NCBI GenBank assembly: GCA_038146785.1
Contig: JAYQSI010000016.1
Coordinates: 124,001 to 188,000, forward strand
Direction of reading: 5' to 3'
Source of the DNA: VMDJ01 sp038146785
GTDB lineage: Bacteria > Pseudomonadota > Gammaproteobacteria > Chromatiales > Chromatiaceae
Length of the DNA: 64,000 nt
Shown: positions 18,138 through 26,859 of the stretch, piece by piece
Layout of the letters: each line of letters begins with the position of its first letter
Position numbering within the stretch: the stretch's first letter is position 1
The notes under the pieces: generated by a model
What the model was told of the DNA's origin: nothing
The model's input: only the letters and a program-made list of their open reading frames with translations
Database searches by the model: none
Made by a program: the position numbers and the translations under genes

Positions 18138-19190
18138 ATGCCACAAACAGACGACTTACGCATAAATCACGTTACCGAGGTGGAATCACCTGCTGCGATT
18201 CACAATCAATTTCCGATCAGTGAATCAGCTGCAACCACCGTTGCTAACTCTCGCACCGCGATCCATAACATCCTGCATGGCAAGGATGATCGCTTACTCG
18301 TGATCATCGGCCCTTGCTCGGTGCACGATCCAAAATCTGCGATTGAATATGCTGAAAAGCTCAAAGTTGTCCGCGAGCAACTCAAAGACGATCTTGAAAT
18401 CGTGATGCGCGTCTATTTTGAAAAGCCACGAACTACTGTTGGCTGGAAAGGCATGATCAATGACCCACATCTAAATGAGACCTTCGACATCAATGAAGGC
18501 CTTAAGCGTGCGCGTAAGCTGCTGCTCGATGTGAATGAAATGGGTTTACCTGCTGGCACTGAGTTCCTAGATTTAATCAGCCCACAATATGTTGCTGACT
18601 TGATTAGCTGGGGCGCGATTGGTGCACGCACCACTGAGAGCCAAGGTCACCGTGAATTGTCATCAGGCTTGTCTTGCCCTGTTGGTTTCAAAAACGGTAC
18701 TGACGGCACCATGCGCATTGCTGTTGATGCTATGCGCGCAGCAGAACGCCCACACGTCTTTATGTCACTGACCAAAGAAGGTCGTTCAGCCATCTTCAAC
18801 ACCACAGGCAACGAAGATACCCACATCATCTTGCGTGGTGGCTCACGCCCTAACTATGACCAAGAGTCAGTTGCGGAAGCTGCTAACGAAATGGAAAGCG
18901 CAGGCTTACGTCCTAATCTGATGATCGACTTCAGCCATGCCAACAGCCGCAAGCAACACGAAAAACAGATTGAAGTTGCGCGTGATGTTGCCAGCCAGAT
19001 TCGTCGTGGCAATCACAACATCACTGGCGTGATGATTGAATCGCATCTGGTTGCAGGTCGCCAAGATCTCATCGAAGGTCGCGATCTTGTTTATGGTCAG
19101 AGCATCACCGATGCCTGTATCAATTGGGATGACAGCGTACCGGTGCTCGAACAGCTCGCCGCCGCAGTTCGCGAACGTCGCGAAGCCTAA
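18138..19190 (+). CDS. 3-deoxy-7-phosphoheptulonate (DAHP) synthase, class I
   Basis: DAHP synthase joins phosphoenolpyruvate and erythrose 4-phosphate, the first step of the shikimate pathway. The 350-residue length fits the AroF/G/H type. Motifs are IGPCSVHDPKSAIEYA with the metal-binding Cys, GARTTESQGHRELSSGLSC, and DFSHANSRKQHEKQ. The isoenzyme (Phe-, Tyr- or Trp-regulated) cannot be told by eye. A TATAAT hexamer lies 25 bp upstream of the ATG without a good -35. A strong terminator follows. Confidence 0.95.
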   Translation: MPQTDDLRINHVTEVESPAAIHNQFPISESAATTVANSRTAIHNILHGKDDRLLVIIGPCSVHDPKSAIEYAEKLKVVREQLKDDLEIVMRVYFEKPRTTVGWKGMINDPHLNETFDINEGLKRARKLLLDVNEMGLPAGTEFLDLISPQYVADLISWGAIGARTTESQGHRELSSGLSCPVGFKNGTDGTMRIAVDAMRAAERPHVFMSLTKEGRSAIFNTTGNEDTHIILRGGSRPNYDQESVAEAANEMESAGLRPNLMIDFSHANSRKQHEKQIEVARDVASQIRRGNHNITGVMIESHLVAGRQDLIEGRDLVYGQSITDACINWDDSVPVLEQLAAAVRERREA

Positions 19191-19193
19191 AAA

Positions 19194-19221
19194 CAAAGCC
19201 CGCTTAAGCGGGCTTTTTTAG
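19194..19221. terminator. Bidirectional terminator between DAHP synthase and gloB
   Basis: AAAGCCCGCTTAAGCGGGCTTTTTT is a near-perfect palindrome with T-runs on both strands. It serves the convergent DAHP synthase and gloB genes. Confidence 0.9.
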
Positions 19222-19998
19222 TTAGTCGTAATCTTTATCTTTCCAGGTTCGCAGCGCTCTAAAAACGGCCGCCGGCGAGGTCAGTGATTCTCCCGCCCAT
19301 TGTTCAGCAGCTGCGATAACCACTGGCTCTTGCGTGCGCATAAAGGGATTGGTTGCTAACTCATCTTTCAGCACCGATGGCACTGTTGGTTGATCTGCTT
19401 CGCGCTTATCTTCAACGGTTTGTTGACGTTCCGCTAAGGCCGCACTGTTTGGCTCAACCCATTTGGCAAAGCCTAGATTCGCCTCGGTATATTCATGCGC
19501 ACAATAGACTTTGGTTTCCGCTGGCAGCTTAGCTAGCTTAAGTAATGACGCACTGAGCTGCTCAAAGGTGCCACTAAATACACGACCACAGCCACCTGCA
19601 AACAAGGTATCGCCACAGAAAAGCGAGCCGTCAGTCACATAAGCCACATGACCTTCGGTATGACCTGGCACATCCAAAACATTTAACGTCACGCCCAGAT
19701 TTTTCAGCTCAACCTGATCGCCTTCAGCTACCGCCACTTCTTTGAGTCGAATCGCTTCATTCGCTGGCGCATACACCACGGCATTCGGCCAACGTTGCTT
19801 CAGGCCTTCTATACCCCCGACATGATCACCATGCTTATGTGTGATCAAAATCGCATCAAGGGTTAAACCTTTTGACTCGAGTGTTTCGATGACCGGATCT
19901 TCATCACCCGGATCCACCACCGCACAATGCTCATTCGCCGAGGTGCTTAACAACCAGATGTAGTTATCTTCAAAGGCAGGAATACCGGAGACGTGCAT
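19222..19998 (-). CDS. gloB: GloB, hydroxyacylglutathione hydrolase (glyoxalase II)
   Basis: GloB hydrolyses S-lactoylglutathione to D-lactate and glutathione in methylglyoxal detoxification. The 258-residue protein shows THKHGDHVGG near 52, VLDVPGHTEGH near 108, FCGDTLFAGGCGR near 126 and CAHEYTEANL near 166, all family markers. The ATG at 19998 starts the conserved MHVSGIPAFEDNYIWLL segment. hisI ends one base before it, so the two genes probably form one transcript. Confidence 0.95.
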   Translation of the reverse strand: MHVSGIPAFEDNYIWLLSTSANEHCAVVDPGDEDPVIETLESKGLTLDAILITHKHGDHVGGIEGLKQRWPNAVVYAPANEAIRLKEVAVAEGDQVELKNLGVTLNVLDVPGHTEGHVAYVTDGSLFCGDTLFAGGCGRVFSGTFEQLSASLLKLAKLPAETKVYCAHEYTEANLGFAKWVEPNSAALAERQQTVEDKREADQPTVPSVLKDELATNPFMRTQEPVVIAAAEQWAGESLTSPAAVFRALRTWKDKDYD

Positions 19999-19999
19999 C

Positions 20000-20434
20000 T
20001 TATTTTCCGTAAAGCTCTTCTTTCGACATGATCGGTGCCTTATCGACAATCACCTGATCACCCTCGATCTTGTTGTAAAAACAATCACGACGACCGGTAT
20101 GACATGCCGGCCCGGTTTGATCGACGAGCAGTAAAATAGTGTCGCCATCGCAATCAAGTCGTAGCTCTTTTAGCACCTGTACTTGGCCTGATGACTCGCC
20201 TTTACGCCAGTACTGCTGACGTGAGCGCGACCAATAGCACACACGACCGGTTTCTAAGGTTTCGAGCAGCGCATCACGATTCATCCACGCCATCATCAAC
20301 ACTTCTTTTGAATCGAACTGCTGAGCGATCGCGGGCAGCAAGCCATCCTGATTCCAAGGCATCTGATCAATCACCCCTGAGAGGTCCATTGATTGCCCAG
20401 TCTCGAGCGACTCCAATTGCTTAAATACCGACAT
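20000..20434 (-). CDS. hisI: HisI, phosphoribosyl-AMP cyclohydrolase
   Basis: HisI opens the purine ring of phosphoribosyl-AMP in histidine synthesis. The 144-residue protein carries the conserved VLMMAWMNRDAL, the WSRSRQQYWRKGESSG loop and the metal-binding DCDGDT and CHTGRRDCF segments. It stands alone, without a fused HisE domain and outside a his operon, and overlaps the gloB start region. The C-terminal tail is longer than the minimal HisI fold. Confidence 0.95.
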   Translation of the reverse strand: MSVFKQLESLETGQSMDLSGVIDQMPWNQDGLLPAIAQQFDSKEVLMMAWMNRDALLETLETGRVCYWSRSRQQYWRKGESSGQVQVLKELRLDCDGDTILLLVDQTGPACHTGRRDCFYNKIEGDQVIVDKAPIMSKEELYGK

Positions 20435-20538
20435 AACAGCTCCTAATCTAATGCCCGCATGATAGCGCAGGCGCCTCAGGTTTTTGTCGTCCTGAACCCG
20501 CCTGTCAGGTAATATCTTGGCAGAGGTACACGAACTCT

Positions 20539-20862
20539 ATGAGAATTTATCGCGTTTCATTCCATAACAACGGCAAGGTCTACCAGCTGCATGCTGAGAG
20601 CGTAGGCCAAAGCGACTTATGGGGCTTTCTTGAAATCGCCGATTTTCTCTTCGACGAACACACATCCGTCGTCATTGACCCCTCAGAAGAAAAACTAAAA
20701 AACGAATTCGCTAACGTTGATGTGATTTATGTGCCGATGCACGCTGTCATCCGTATTGATGAGGTCAGCAAGCGTGGCGCCAACAAGATCATCGACTCAA
20801 AAGGCGCACCGAGTAATGTGATGCCTTTTCCGGGGATACCCGGAGGCGCAACAGGCGAATAA
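20539..20862 (+). CDS. DUF1820 family protein
   Basis: A 107-residue protein of the uncharacterised DUF1820 family of gamma- and betaproteobacteria. It is recognised by IYRVSFHNNGKVYQLHA at the start, DPSEEKLKNEF near 53 and VPMHAVIRIDEV near 72. There are no membrane helices or signal peptide, so it is likely cytoplasmic. It is divergent from hisI and 12 bp ahead of the PDC-sensor gene, with which it is probably cotranscribed. The function of the family is unknown. Confidence 0.85.
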   Translation: MRIYRVSFHNNGKVYQLHAESVGQSDLWGFLEIADFLFDEHTSVVIDPSEEKLKNEFANVDVIYVPMHAVIRIDEVSKRGANKIIDSKGAPSNVMPFPGIPGGATGE

Positions 20863-20874
20863 GAGGATTTGCAC

Positions 20875-21831
20875 ATGAGCACTGAACCCACCATTTCGCC
20901 CTTACAGCAACGCGTTCAACAACAACGCGCTCATCTACAGAATCTTTTATACGATCCAATGCATCGTACGGCGCGTCGTATCGCGAGCGTATGGGGTGAT
21001 CGTGAAGCCGTTGAAGATCGCCTGATGGATTCAATGGCTAAGGTGCCTTATGTCACCTTTCTTTACATTCTCGATTTGGATGGCAAACAGCTCACCTCCA
21101 ATGCCAGTCATAACGGACTGATCGAAGATAAGTTTGGCGTTGATCGCTCAGAGCGTCCTTACTTCATTGGCATCAATGATGATCATGATATGACCCTATC
21201 CGAGGCCTATATCAGTATCCGCGCGAACCGCCCTTCAGTGACCGCCATTGAAAAGATCTTCATTGGTGAAGAAGTGGTGGGTTATGTCGGCGCCGACTTC
21301 GACTTACGAAAGCTACCGATTACCAAAGATATCTACACCGACCCTTCGCGTTGGCGTCAGATCAAAGGTGACCCTTCGATTCGCAGTCAGGTATTTGAGC
21401 AGACTCGTATCAAGAGTCGCTTGGACGAACAGATCGAAACGATTCTGCCGGTGATGCGTGAGCTGATCTTGGAGAATGGCGTTTTCCACTTGAAGCTGCA
21501 CTTCTCAAGTAGCCGAGCGACCTTCTGGACGATGGCCGACCCTTATCGCTATCAAGTTGTTGAATACGATGACCTGATCGATCCCGATATCTGTTTAGCG
21601 TTTCCGCATCACAAATATCCAGACAATGCGGTGGTGCCGAAAAAAGATATTCGCCCTATTCTCGAGACGTTTGTGCACTTGAGAACGGCTGACGACACGA
21701 TTTATCTCCGCGCAGGTTCAATCAATATCTTTAACGGGATTATTGGTTTGAACTTCTCATGCGATGGTTCGCATTACATCCCACATGATGAATTCCTCTC
21801 GCGAGATTCGGAATTCTGGGGCGGCATGTAA
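20875..21831 (+). CDS. PDC/Cache-type sensor domain protein without membrane anchor
   Basis: The 318-residue product has a PDC-like (PAS-fold Cache) sensor region at about residues 45-145: YILDLDGKQLTSN, then the DRSERPYFIG motif typical of Cache pockets, and AYISIRANRPSVTAIEKIF. I see no signal peptide and no transmembrane helix, and no recognisable output domain. The C-terminal half (150-318) is of unknown fold and ends acidic. Cache domains normally sense ligands outside the cell, so a soluble one is unusual. The ATG follows an AGAGG site. It forms a likely operon with the DUF1820 gene. Confidence 0.75.
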   Translation: MSTEPTISPLQQRVQQQRAHLQNLLYDPMHRTARRIASVWGDREAVEDRLMDSMAKVPYVTFLYILDLDGKQLTSNASHNGLIEDKFGVDRSERPYFIGINDDHDMTLSEAYISIRANRPSVTAIEKIFIGEEVVGYVGADFDLRKLPITKDIYTDPSRWRQIKGDPSIRSQVFEQTRIKSRLDEQIETILPVMRELILENGVFHLKLHFSSSRATFWTMADPYRYQVVEYDDLIDPDICLAFPHHKYPDNAVVPKKDIRPILETFVHLRTADDTIYLRAGSINIFNGIIGLNFSCDGSHYIPHDEFLSRDSEFWGGM

Positions 21832-21909
21832 ACCGCACTCCGACTTGGTTGATTTCATCACGCAAGTCACTAAAAATGCGCAGCATAATTGATAGTCGAG
21901 CTTTACAGC

Positions 21910-22221
21910 ATGCGTACACAAGACAAAATTACCCAAGCCCTCGAGAAAGATTTCTCACCACTTCATCTTGAGGTGGTTGATGAGAGCCACACACACAATG
22001 TGCCTGACGATGCGCAATCTCACTTTAAAGTGACGTTAGTCACCGACAAGTTTGATGGGCTCACGCTAATCAAGCGTCATCGCGCAGTGAACACCTCTCT
22101 CGATGGCGAGATTCGCGACAGCATTCATGCTCTCGCTTTACACACAATGACTCCTGAAGAATGGTTCGCCAAAGGCGGCCAATCTCCTGACTCACCACCT
22201 TGCTTAGGCGGAGATAAGTAA
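21910..22221 (+). CDS. bolA: BolA family protein
   Basis: BolA proteins bind [2Fe-2S] clusters together with monothiol glutaredoxins and act in Fe-S trafficking and stress-related morphology. The 103-residue protein shows VVDESHTHNVPDDAQSHFKV and the core FDGLTLIKRHRAVNTSL, with the conserved His residues. It is longer than minimal BolA because of an acidic/Pro tail after PEEW. The stop overlaps the start of a glutaredoxin gene (TAATG), supporting the BolA-Grx partnership. Confidence 0.92.
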   Translation: MRTQDKITQALEKDFSPLHLEVVDESHTHNVPDDAQSHFKVTLVTDKFDGLTLIKRHRAVNTSLDGEIRDSIHALALHTMTPEEWFAKGGQSPDSPPCLGGDK

Positions 22222-22586
22222 TGCTGTTAAAACTGATTCGTAATGCACTCGGTGGCTTGATTTGGCTTGGTGATCGCATCACACGCCCCTCACCAATGAA
22301 GCGCTCAGCCGACGCACAACTGGCTGCCGATAAAGCAACGGCCAACATGGCACTCTATCAATTCCCGCTTTGCCCATTTTGTATAAAAACCAAACGTGCA
22401 ATGCATCGCTTAGGTCTAAACATTGAGAAGCGTAATGCGATGAGCGATTTGGCACATCGTGAGCGTTTAGAGAAAGAAGGCGGTCAGATCAAAGTGCCTT
22501 GCTTGCTGATTGAGGAAGATGGCGAAGCACGTTGGATGTATGAATCCAACGACATCATCGCCTATTTAGAAAAACGTTTTGCTTAA
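22221..22586 (+). CDS. Glutaredoxin with N-terminal hydrophobic/basic extension
   Basis: A 121-residue protein whose last 77 residues are a glutaredoxin/GST-N-like domain with a dithiol CPFC motif at 51-54, the cis-Pro KVPCLLIEE and SNDIIAYLEKRF. The first about 40 residues are an extra segment with a hydrophobic patch (LIRNALGGLIWLG) that could act as a membrane anchor. The gene overlaps bolA by one base, so complex formation between the products is a reasonable inference. The four-base CPFC (dithiol) motif differs from the monothiol CGFS of usual BolA partners. Confidence 0.88.
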   Translation: MLLKLIRNALGGLIWLGDRITRPSPMKRSADAQLAADKATANMALYQFPLCPFCIKTKRAMHRLGLNIEKRNAMSDLAHRERLEKEGGQIKVPCLLIEEDGEARWMYESNDIIAYLEKRFA

Positions 22587-22589
22587 AGC

Positions 22590-23078
22590 TTAGCCGTGAC
22601 AGTGGCCGTCAGCACCGTGTGCATGGCCATGTTGTAGCTCGGTTTCTGTTGCTTGGCGCACTTCGATAACTTCAAGATCAAAACGAATATCGCGCCCAGC
22701 TAACTCATGGTTACCATCAACGGTAACCGTTTTATCGTCCACATCGATCACGCGAACCAGCACCACTGAGCCATCTTCCATCTCGGTCTCAAAACGCATA
22801 CCCACTTCAATCACATCGATACCAGGGAAACTGCTGCGCGGTACAACATCAATCAAACGCTCATCAACATCACCAAAGGCATCATCCGCACTAAGTGGCA
22901 CTTCAAATTTATCGCCAACCTCGTGGCCGCTTAGCGCAACTTCCAAGCCCGGCAATAACTCGCCCATACCATGCAGGTACATCAAAGGACCTTCGTTATC
23001 TGACGAATCGATCAGGTTGTTATCTTGATCGTAGAGTTTGAAGTTACAGGCAACGACTGTTTTATCTTGAATCTTCAT
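22590..23078 (-). CDS. slyD: SlyD-type FKBP peptidyl-prolyl cis-trans isomerase
   Basis: SlyD is a two-domain FKBP with an inserted chaperone flap and a metal-binding His tail that also delivers nickel to hydrogenases. The 162-residue protein has the FKBP motif LMYLHGMGELLPGLE, the flap region (about 68-128) and a short C-terminal His-rich tail (HGHAHGADGHCHG). The tail is much shorter than in E. coli. It converges on the glutaredoxin gene with 3 bp between stops. Confidence 0.9.
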   Translation of the reverse strand: MKIQDKTVVACNFKLYDQDNNLIDSSDNEGPLMYLHGMGELLPGLEVALSGHEVGDKFEVPLSADDAFGDVDERLIDVVPRSSFPGIDVIEVGMRFETEMEDGSVVLVRVIDVDDKTVTVDGNHELAGRDIRFDLEVIEVRQATETELQHGHAHGADGHCHG

Positions 23079-23096
23079 ATCATGTCCTCTGAGACC

Positions 23097-23939
23097 TTAT
23101 GCCTCTGCTACAAAGCGCATCGAAAAATCAATTGCGCGAATATCTTTGGTTATCTCACCGACCGAAATGTCATCCACACCGGTTTGCGCAATATCACGCA
23201 CGGTATCTAAATTAACCCCACCTGAGGCTTCAAGTCGTGCGCGGCCTTGATTGAGCTCAACGGCTTCACGCAACTGCGGCAAGCTCATATTGTCGAGCAA
23301 CACACGCTTTACGCCAGCCGCTAGCGCTTCTTCTAACTGCTCATGTGTCTCGACTTCAATCTCGATCTCAACATTGGGATGCTCAGCAAACGCACGATGT
23401 AATGCCGCGGTTACCGAACCGGCAGATTCAATATGATTCTCTTTAATGAGAATCGCATCGTGCAATCCCATGCGATGATTCGATGCGCCACCACAGGTCA
23501 CAGCATATTTCTGCGCCATACGAAGCCCGGGGATCGTCTTGCGCGTATCAAGAATGCGTACACCGGTATCTTCAACCGCTTTGACATACTCAGCGGCTTT
23601 AGAAGCCGTGGCTGACAGAGTCTGCAAAAAATTCAGCGCTGTACGCTCAGCAGTTAATACCGCGCTTGCCGAACCTTGGATACGACAGAGCACTTGATCA
23701 GCTTCGACTTCATCGCCATCTACGACAGCCCAATCAATCTCAACCGCGGCATCAACCTGTGCAAACACTTCGTTGAACCATGCGACACCACATACCACCG
23801 CAGACTCACGACTAATCACGGTTGCTTGAGCAAGCGTATTCGAGTCGATCAATGAAGCGGTCAGATCACCTGCACCCACATCTTCAGCGAGTGCCTCAGT
23901 CACCTGAGATTGAATTTGTGATGCCGATGGCAAAATCAC
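23097..23939 (-). CDS. nadC: NadC, nicotinate-nucleotide diphosphorylase (quinolinate phosphoribosyltransferase)
   Basis: NadC makes nicotinate mononucleotide from quinolinate and PRPP in de novo NAD synthesis. The 280-residue protein has the family motifs LTAERTALNFLQTLSATAS, DTRKTIPGLR near 135, HRMGLHDAILIKENHI near 158 and LEASGGVNL near 235. The start is GTG, placed directly after the TAA of the FKBP gene (TAAGTG), so it is probably in the same transcript. Confidence 0.95.
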   Translation of the reverse strand: MILPSASQIQSQVTEALAEDVGAGDLTASLIDSNTLAQATVISRESAVVCGVAWFNEVFAQVDAAVEIDWAVVDGDEVEADQVLCRIQGSASAVLTAERTALNFLQTLSATASKAAEYVKAVEDTGVRILDTRKTIPGLRMAQKYAVTCGGASNHRMGLHDAILIKENHIESAGSVTAALHRAFAEHPNVEIEIEVETHEQLEEALAAGVKRVLLDNMSLPQLREAVELNQGRARLEASGGVNLDTVRDIAQTGVDDISVGEITKDIRAIDFSMRFVAEA

Positions 23940-24284
23940 TTAAAGGATCTCAAGCAACTCAACATCAAAAACCAATGTCGCATTAGGCGGAATAACGCCA
24001 CCTGCGCCTTGAGCGCCATATCCCAAATTTGGCGGAATAGTCAGCTTACGCTTACCACCAACTTTCATACCTTGAACGCCTTCATCCCATCCGCGGATAA
24101 CCATGCCAGCACCCAATGCAAACTGGAAAGGATCATTACGATCAACGCTTGAATCAAATTTAGAACCGTCGGTTAACCAACCGGTGTAGTGCACAGAAAC
24201 GCGCTGACCCGCTGCAGCTTCTGCACCATTACCTTCCACCATATCTTCGTATTTCAAACCGCTATCGGTCATAACTTCTGCCAT
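23940..24284 (-). CDS. FKBP-type peptidyl-prolyl cis-trans isomerase
   Basis: A single-domain, 114-residue FKBP fold catalysing proline isomerisation. It shows VSVHYTGWLTDGSKFDSS, the binding-pocket VIRGWDEGVQGMKVGG and the end motif VIPPNATLVFDVELLEI. No signal peptide is present, so it is cytoplasmic. The ATG at 24284 is preferred because a GGAG site lies just upstream. nadC starts immediately after its stop. Confidence 0.92.
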   Translation of the reverse strand: MAEVMTDSGLKYEDMVEGNGAEAAAGQRVSVHYTGWLTDGSKFDSSVDRNDPFQFALGAGMVIRGWDEGVQGMKVGGKRKLTIPPNLGYGAQGAGGVIPPNATLVFDVELLEIL

Positions 24285-24369
24285 GTCTTTCTCCAAGCCG
24301 GAAACTCAAATCAGCGCGCATTGTATCTGTATCTAGCCCTAGCCGCCCGCCTGCTCTACCATCTGGCTT

Positions 24370-24708
24370 ATGTTGGTTTCATTACGCCAAGGTGAGTTTC
24401 ACCACACACTTGCAGACACCCAAAGCGTGGCCTTGGTGCTATTCACCAGCCCCGAATGCGGCAGCTGTCGTCAGATCAAACAACTCCTTCCAAAGCTACT
24501 AGAGACAAATCCCGACTGGCAGCTATTCGAGGTGGATGCACAGCAGGAGATGGGGCTTACCCAAGAATTCGAGGTATTTCATCTGCCCACCCTATTCCTG
24601 TATCACGCAGGCGCTTTTCATTGTGAGCTTCGTGCTCAAGCGACATTGACGGACATTCAAGATAAAGTGGCCGAAGCACTCCAACAACCAGCACAGGAAG
24701 CACCTTAA
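24370..24708 (+). CDS. Thioredoxin-fold protein with CGSC active site
   Basis: A 112-residue thioredoxin-family protein: the strand VALVLFTSPECGSC carries the redox motif C-G-S-C near 31-34, and FHLPTLFLYHAG has the cis-Pro. There is no signal peptide, so it acts in the cytoplasm. The motif differs from the CGPC of standard thioredoxin. The stop shares one base with the ampD start (TAATG). Confidence 0.85.
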   Translation: MLVSLRQGEFHHTLADTQSVALVLFTSPECGSCRQIKQLLPKLLETNPDWQLFEVDAQQEMGLTQEFEVFHLPTLFLYHAGAFHCELRAQATLTDIQDKVAEALQQPAQEAP

Positions 24709-25244
24709 TGTCACATTGGCTAGATGCGGTGAAACACACCCCGTCGCCCAACTTTGATGCGCGACCTGGCGACTGCTCGATTGATTTGTTGGTGATCCAC
24801 AACATCAGCCTGCCACCCGGCGTATTTACTGGTGATGACGTAGAGGCCTTTTTCCTCAATCAGCTTGATCACAACAAACATCCTTTCTTTGAAGAGATAC
24901 GCGAGCTGAAAGTCTCATCGCATCTATTCATCCGTCGTAATGGCGATGCGCAACAATTTGTCGATCTTGATGACCGCGCATGGCACGCCGGACAATCGAG
25001 TTGGCAAGGTAAAGAACGCTGTAACGATTTTTCGATTGGCATCGAACTTGAAGGGACTGATGACCAAACCTTTACCGACGCTCAGTACGCCACGCTGATT
25101 CAACTCACCCAACAGATCCAACAACACTACCCAGACATCACTAATGAACGCATCGTTGGACATAGTGATATCGCACCGGAGCGAAAAACCGATCCCGGCC
25201 CACATTTTGATTGGTCGCGTTATCGCCAAGGACTCTCTCAATAA
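24708..25244 (+). CDS. ampD: AmpD, 1,6-anhydro-N-acetylmuramyl-L-alanine amidase
   Basis: AmpD cleaves the peptide from anhydro-muropeptides in the cytoplasm during wall recycling, lowering AmpR inducers. The 178-residue protein (183 in E. coli) shows the zinc-amidase motifs VIHNISLPPG near 27, SSHLFIRRNG near 67, AWHAGQSSW near 85 and VGHSDIAPERKTDPGPHFDW at the end. It belongs with anmK and the M23 peptidase as recycling enzymes, and ampE follows. Confidence 0.96.
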   Translation: MSHWLDAVKHTPSPNFDARPGDCSIDLLVIHNISLPPGVFTGDDVEAFFLNQLDHNKHPFFEEIRELKVSSHLFIRRNGDAQQFVDLDDRAWHAGQSSWQGKERCNDFSIGIELEGTDDQTFTDAQYATLIQLTQQIQQHYPDITNERIVGHSDIAPERKTDPGPHFDWSRYRQGLSQ

Positions 25245-25291
25245 GTCATTTGAGCTGCTAAACTCAAAACATCCTTAACGAGTATCAAACC

Positions 25292-26077
25292 ATGAGTTTC
25301 TTAATCGCCCTTTTGATTGTTATCGCTGAACGTGCTGCATGGAATTTAGATGCGCATCGCAATCACGATTGGCTGCAATCGCTAGATACACGCTTGCAAA
25401 ACATCTCAGCGCTTAAAAAGATTCTCGCAACACCCTACGGGCAGTTTGCTTTACTCGTTGGGCTTCCTGTTGCCTTAGTTTTTATCATCCAGCTCACGCT
25501 TGATGATGCTTGGCTACTCGAAATTCCGTTCTACGCTGCTGCACTTTGGTTTGCTTTAGGCCCAACCGATCTAGGACGAGAGATAGAGAGCTTATTAAAC
25601 AAACAACGCCAGCATTCCGAAAATGGACGTGGCGATTTTCGCCCCATCATGCAACGTGCCTTCATCGGTGCGAACGATGCCTTATTTGCACCCTTATTCT
25701 GGTTCGCGCTACTCGGGCCTGTTGGCGCATTCGCCTATCGTTGGTATGCCAACTGGATGGATGATCATGCCGGTGATAATTCGTTATTCGCTACTGGCTG
25801 GACTTACATCAACTGGATCCCTGTGCGACTAACGCTACTATGCTTTGCTATTGCCGGAAACTTTGATGCGGTTGCTGCAGCATGGAAGAACAGTGAATCG
25901 AATGAAACCGATAACACCGGTGCTACAGACATCCTTGCGTCTGCAGGCATTGCCGCTTTAGAGCAAGCCGCTCCTCGTTCACATTCAGAACTGGATGTAG
26001 AAGATGCCATGGCGCTGGTTTGGCGCAGCCTGACTTTATGGATGGTCTTATACGCGCTGATCAGCCTGATCGACTAA
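25292..26077 (+). CDS. ampE: AmpE-like inner-membrane protein
   Basis: AmpE is a membrane protein encoded with AmpD and loosely linked to beta-lactamase regulation; its biochemical role is unsettled. The 261-residue product has several hydrophobic helices: the start, 46-65, 75-90, 120-140, 165-185 and the last 20 residues. It also carries the family segment LALGPTDLGREIE. Position directly after ampD supports the call. Its stop overlaps the ATG of the substrate-binding protein gene. Confidence 0.85.
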   Translation: MSFLIALLIVIAERAAWNLDAHRNHDWLQSLDTRLQNISALKKILATPYGQFALLVGLPVALVFIIQLTLDDAWLLEIPFYAAALWFALGPTDLGREIESLLNKQRQHSENGRGDFRPIMQRAFIGANDALFAPLFWFALLGPVGAFAYRWYANWMDDHAGDNSLFATGWTYINWIPVRLTLLCFAIAGNFDAVAAAWKNSESNETDNTGATDILASAGIAALEQAAPRSHSELDVEDAMALVWRSLTLWMVLYALISLID

Positions 26078-26859
26078 TGCGCTTTATTCTTATCAGCCTT
26101 TGGCTGCTGAGCTCAGCCGCCTTTGGGGCAAGCGTTACTGACGATCTCGATCACCAGGTAACCGTTGCATCGCCAGCACAACGCATCATCACCTTATCGC
26201 CCCATGGAACCGAGTTCATACGTGAACTTGGTTTGACCGATCGTCTTGTCGCTGCTGCGAATGATGGCAAGCCCTTACCTAGAGCAACGCAAGTCATCAG
26301 TGGTTATGGCGCGCTAGATCGCGAGTGGTTACTCAGTAAGCAACCCGACTTAGTGATTGCATGGGGATCAGGCAACCGATCACAAGATATTGCCTGGCTT
26401 ACTGCGAATAAGATTCCGACCTTTGTGAGCGAGCCCGCTTCATTAAAAGCGATTGCCGACACACTCATCAAACTCGGCAAGCTGACAGACTCACAAACTC
26501 GTGCCCAACAAGCGAGAGATCAGTTCTTACGCAATCTTCAGCAAGCTTGCCCAACGGCGCTCAACGAACAAGAAGTGCATATCGTGATTTGGGATCAGCC
26601 TGCAATGACACTGGGCGGTGAGCATTGGCTTAATGAATTACTCGAGAAAGCGCATTTCAAAAACACTTGGCAGCACATAAAGCGCATGGTCTTCACCATT
26701 GAGCGTGAAGCTCGCATGAACAAACAAACAATTGCGCAGGTCGATTTAAGACAGGGCCAAACTGCCGGCGAACAACGTTTTGTCAGTGAGCATCTAAACC
26801 GCCCAAGCCCATCCCTGGCACTTGGACTTAAAGAATTGTGTGAGCAACGAGGCAATTAA
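26077..26859 (+). CDS. Periplasmic substrate-binding protein of BtuF type (cobalamin/metal-chelate)
   Basis: A 260-residue class III periplasmic binding protein with a Sec signal (first about 18 residues). It then carries the BtuF/FhuD-type motifs: PAQRIITLSPHGTEFIRELG and the long linker helix region. Such proteins feed vitamin B12, heme or siderophores to an ABC transporter, but no permease or ATPase lies beside it. The CobC-like phosphatase 10 kb away would fit a B12 link, though that is weak. Its end overlaps ileS (convergent) by 4 bp. Confidence 0.8.
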   Translation: MRFILISLWLLSSAAFGASVTDDLDHQVTVASPAQRIITLSPHGTEFIRELGLTDRLVAAANDGKPLPRATQVISGYGALDREWLLSKQPDLVIAWGSGNRSQDIAWLTANKIPTFVSEPASLKAIADTLIKLGKLTDSQTRAQQARDQFLRNLQQACPTALNEQEVHIVIWDQPAMTLGGEHWLNELLEKAHFKNTWQHIKRMVFTIEREARMNKQTIAQVDLRQGQTAGEQRFVSEHLNRPSPSLALGLKELCEQRGN

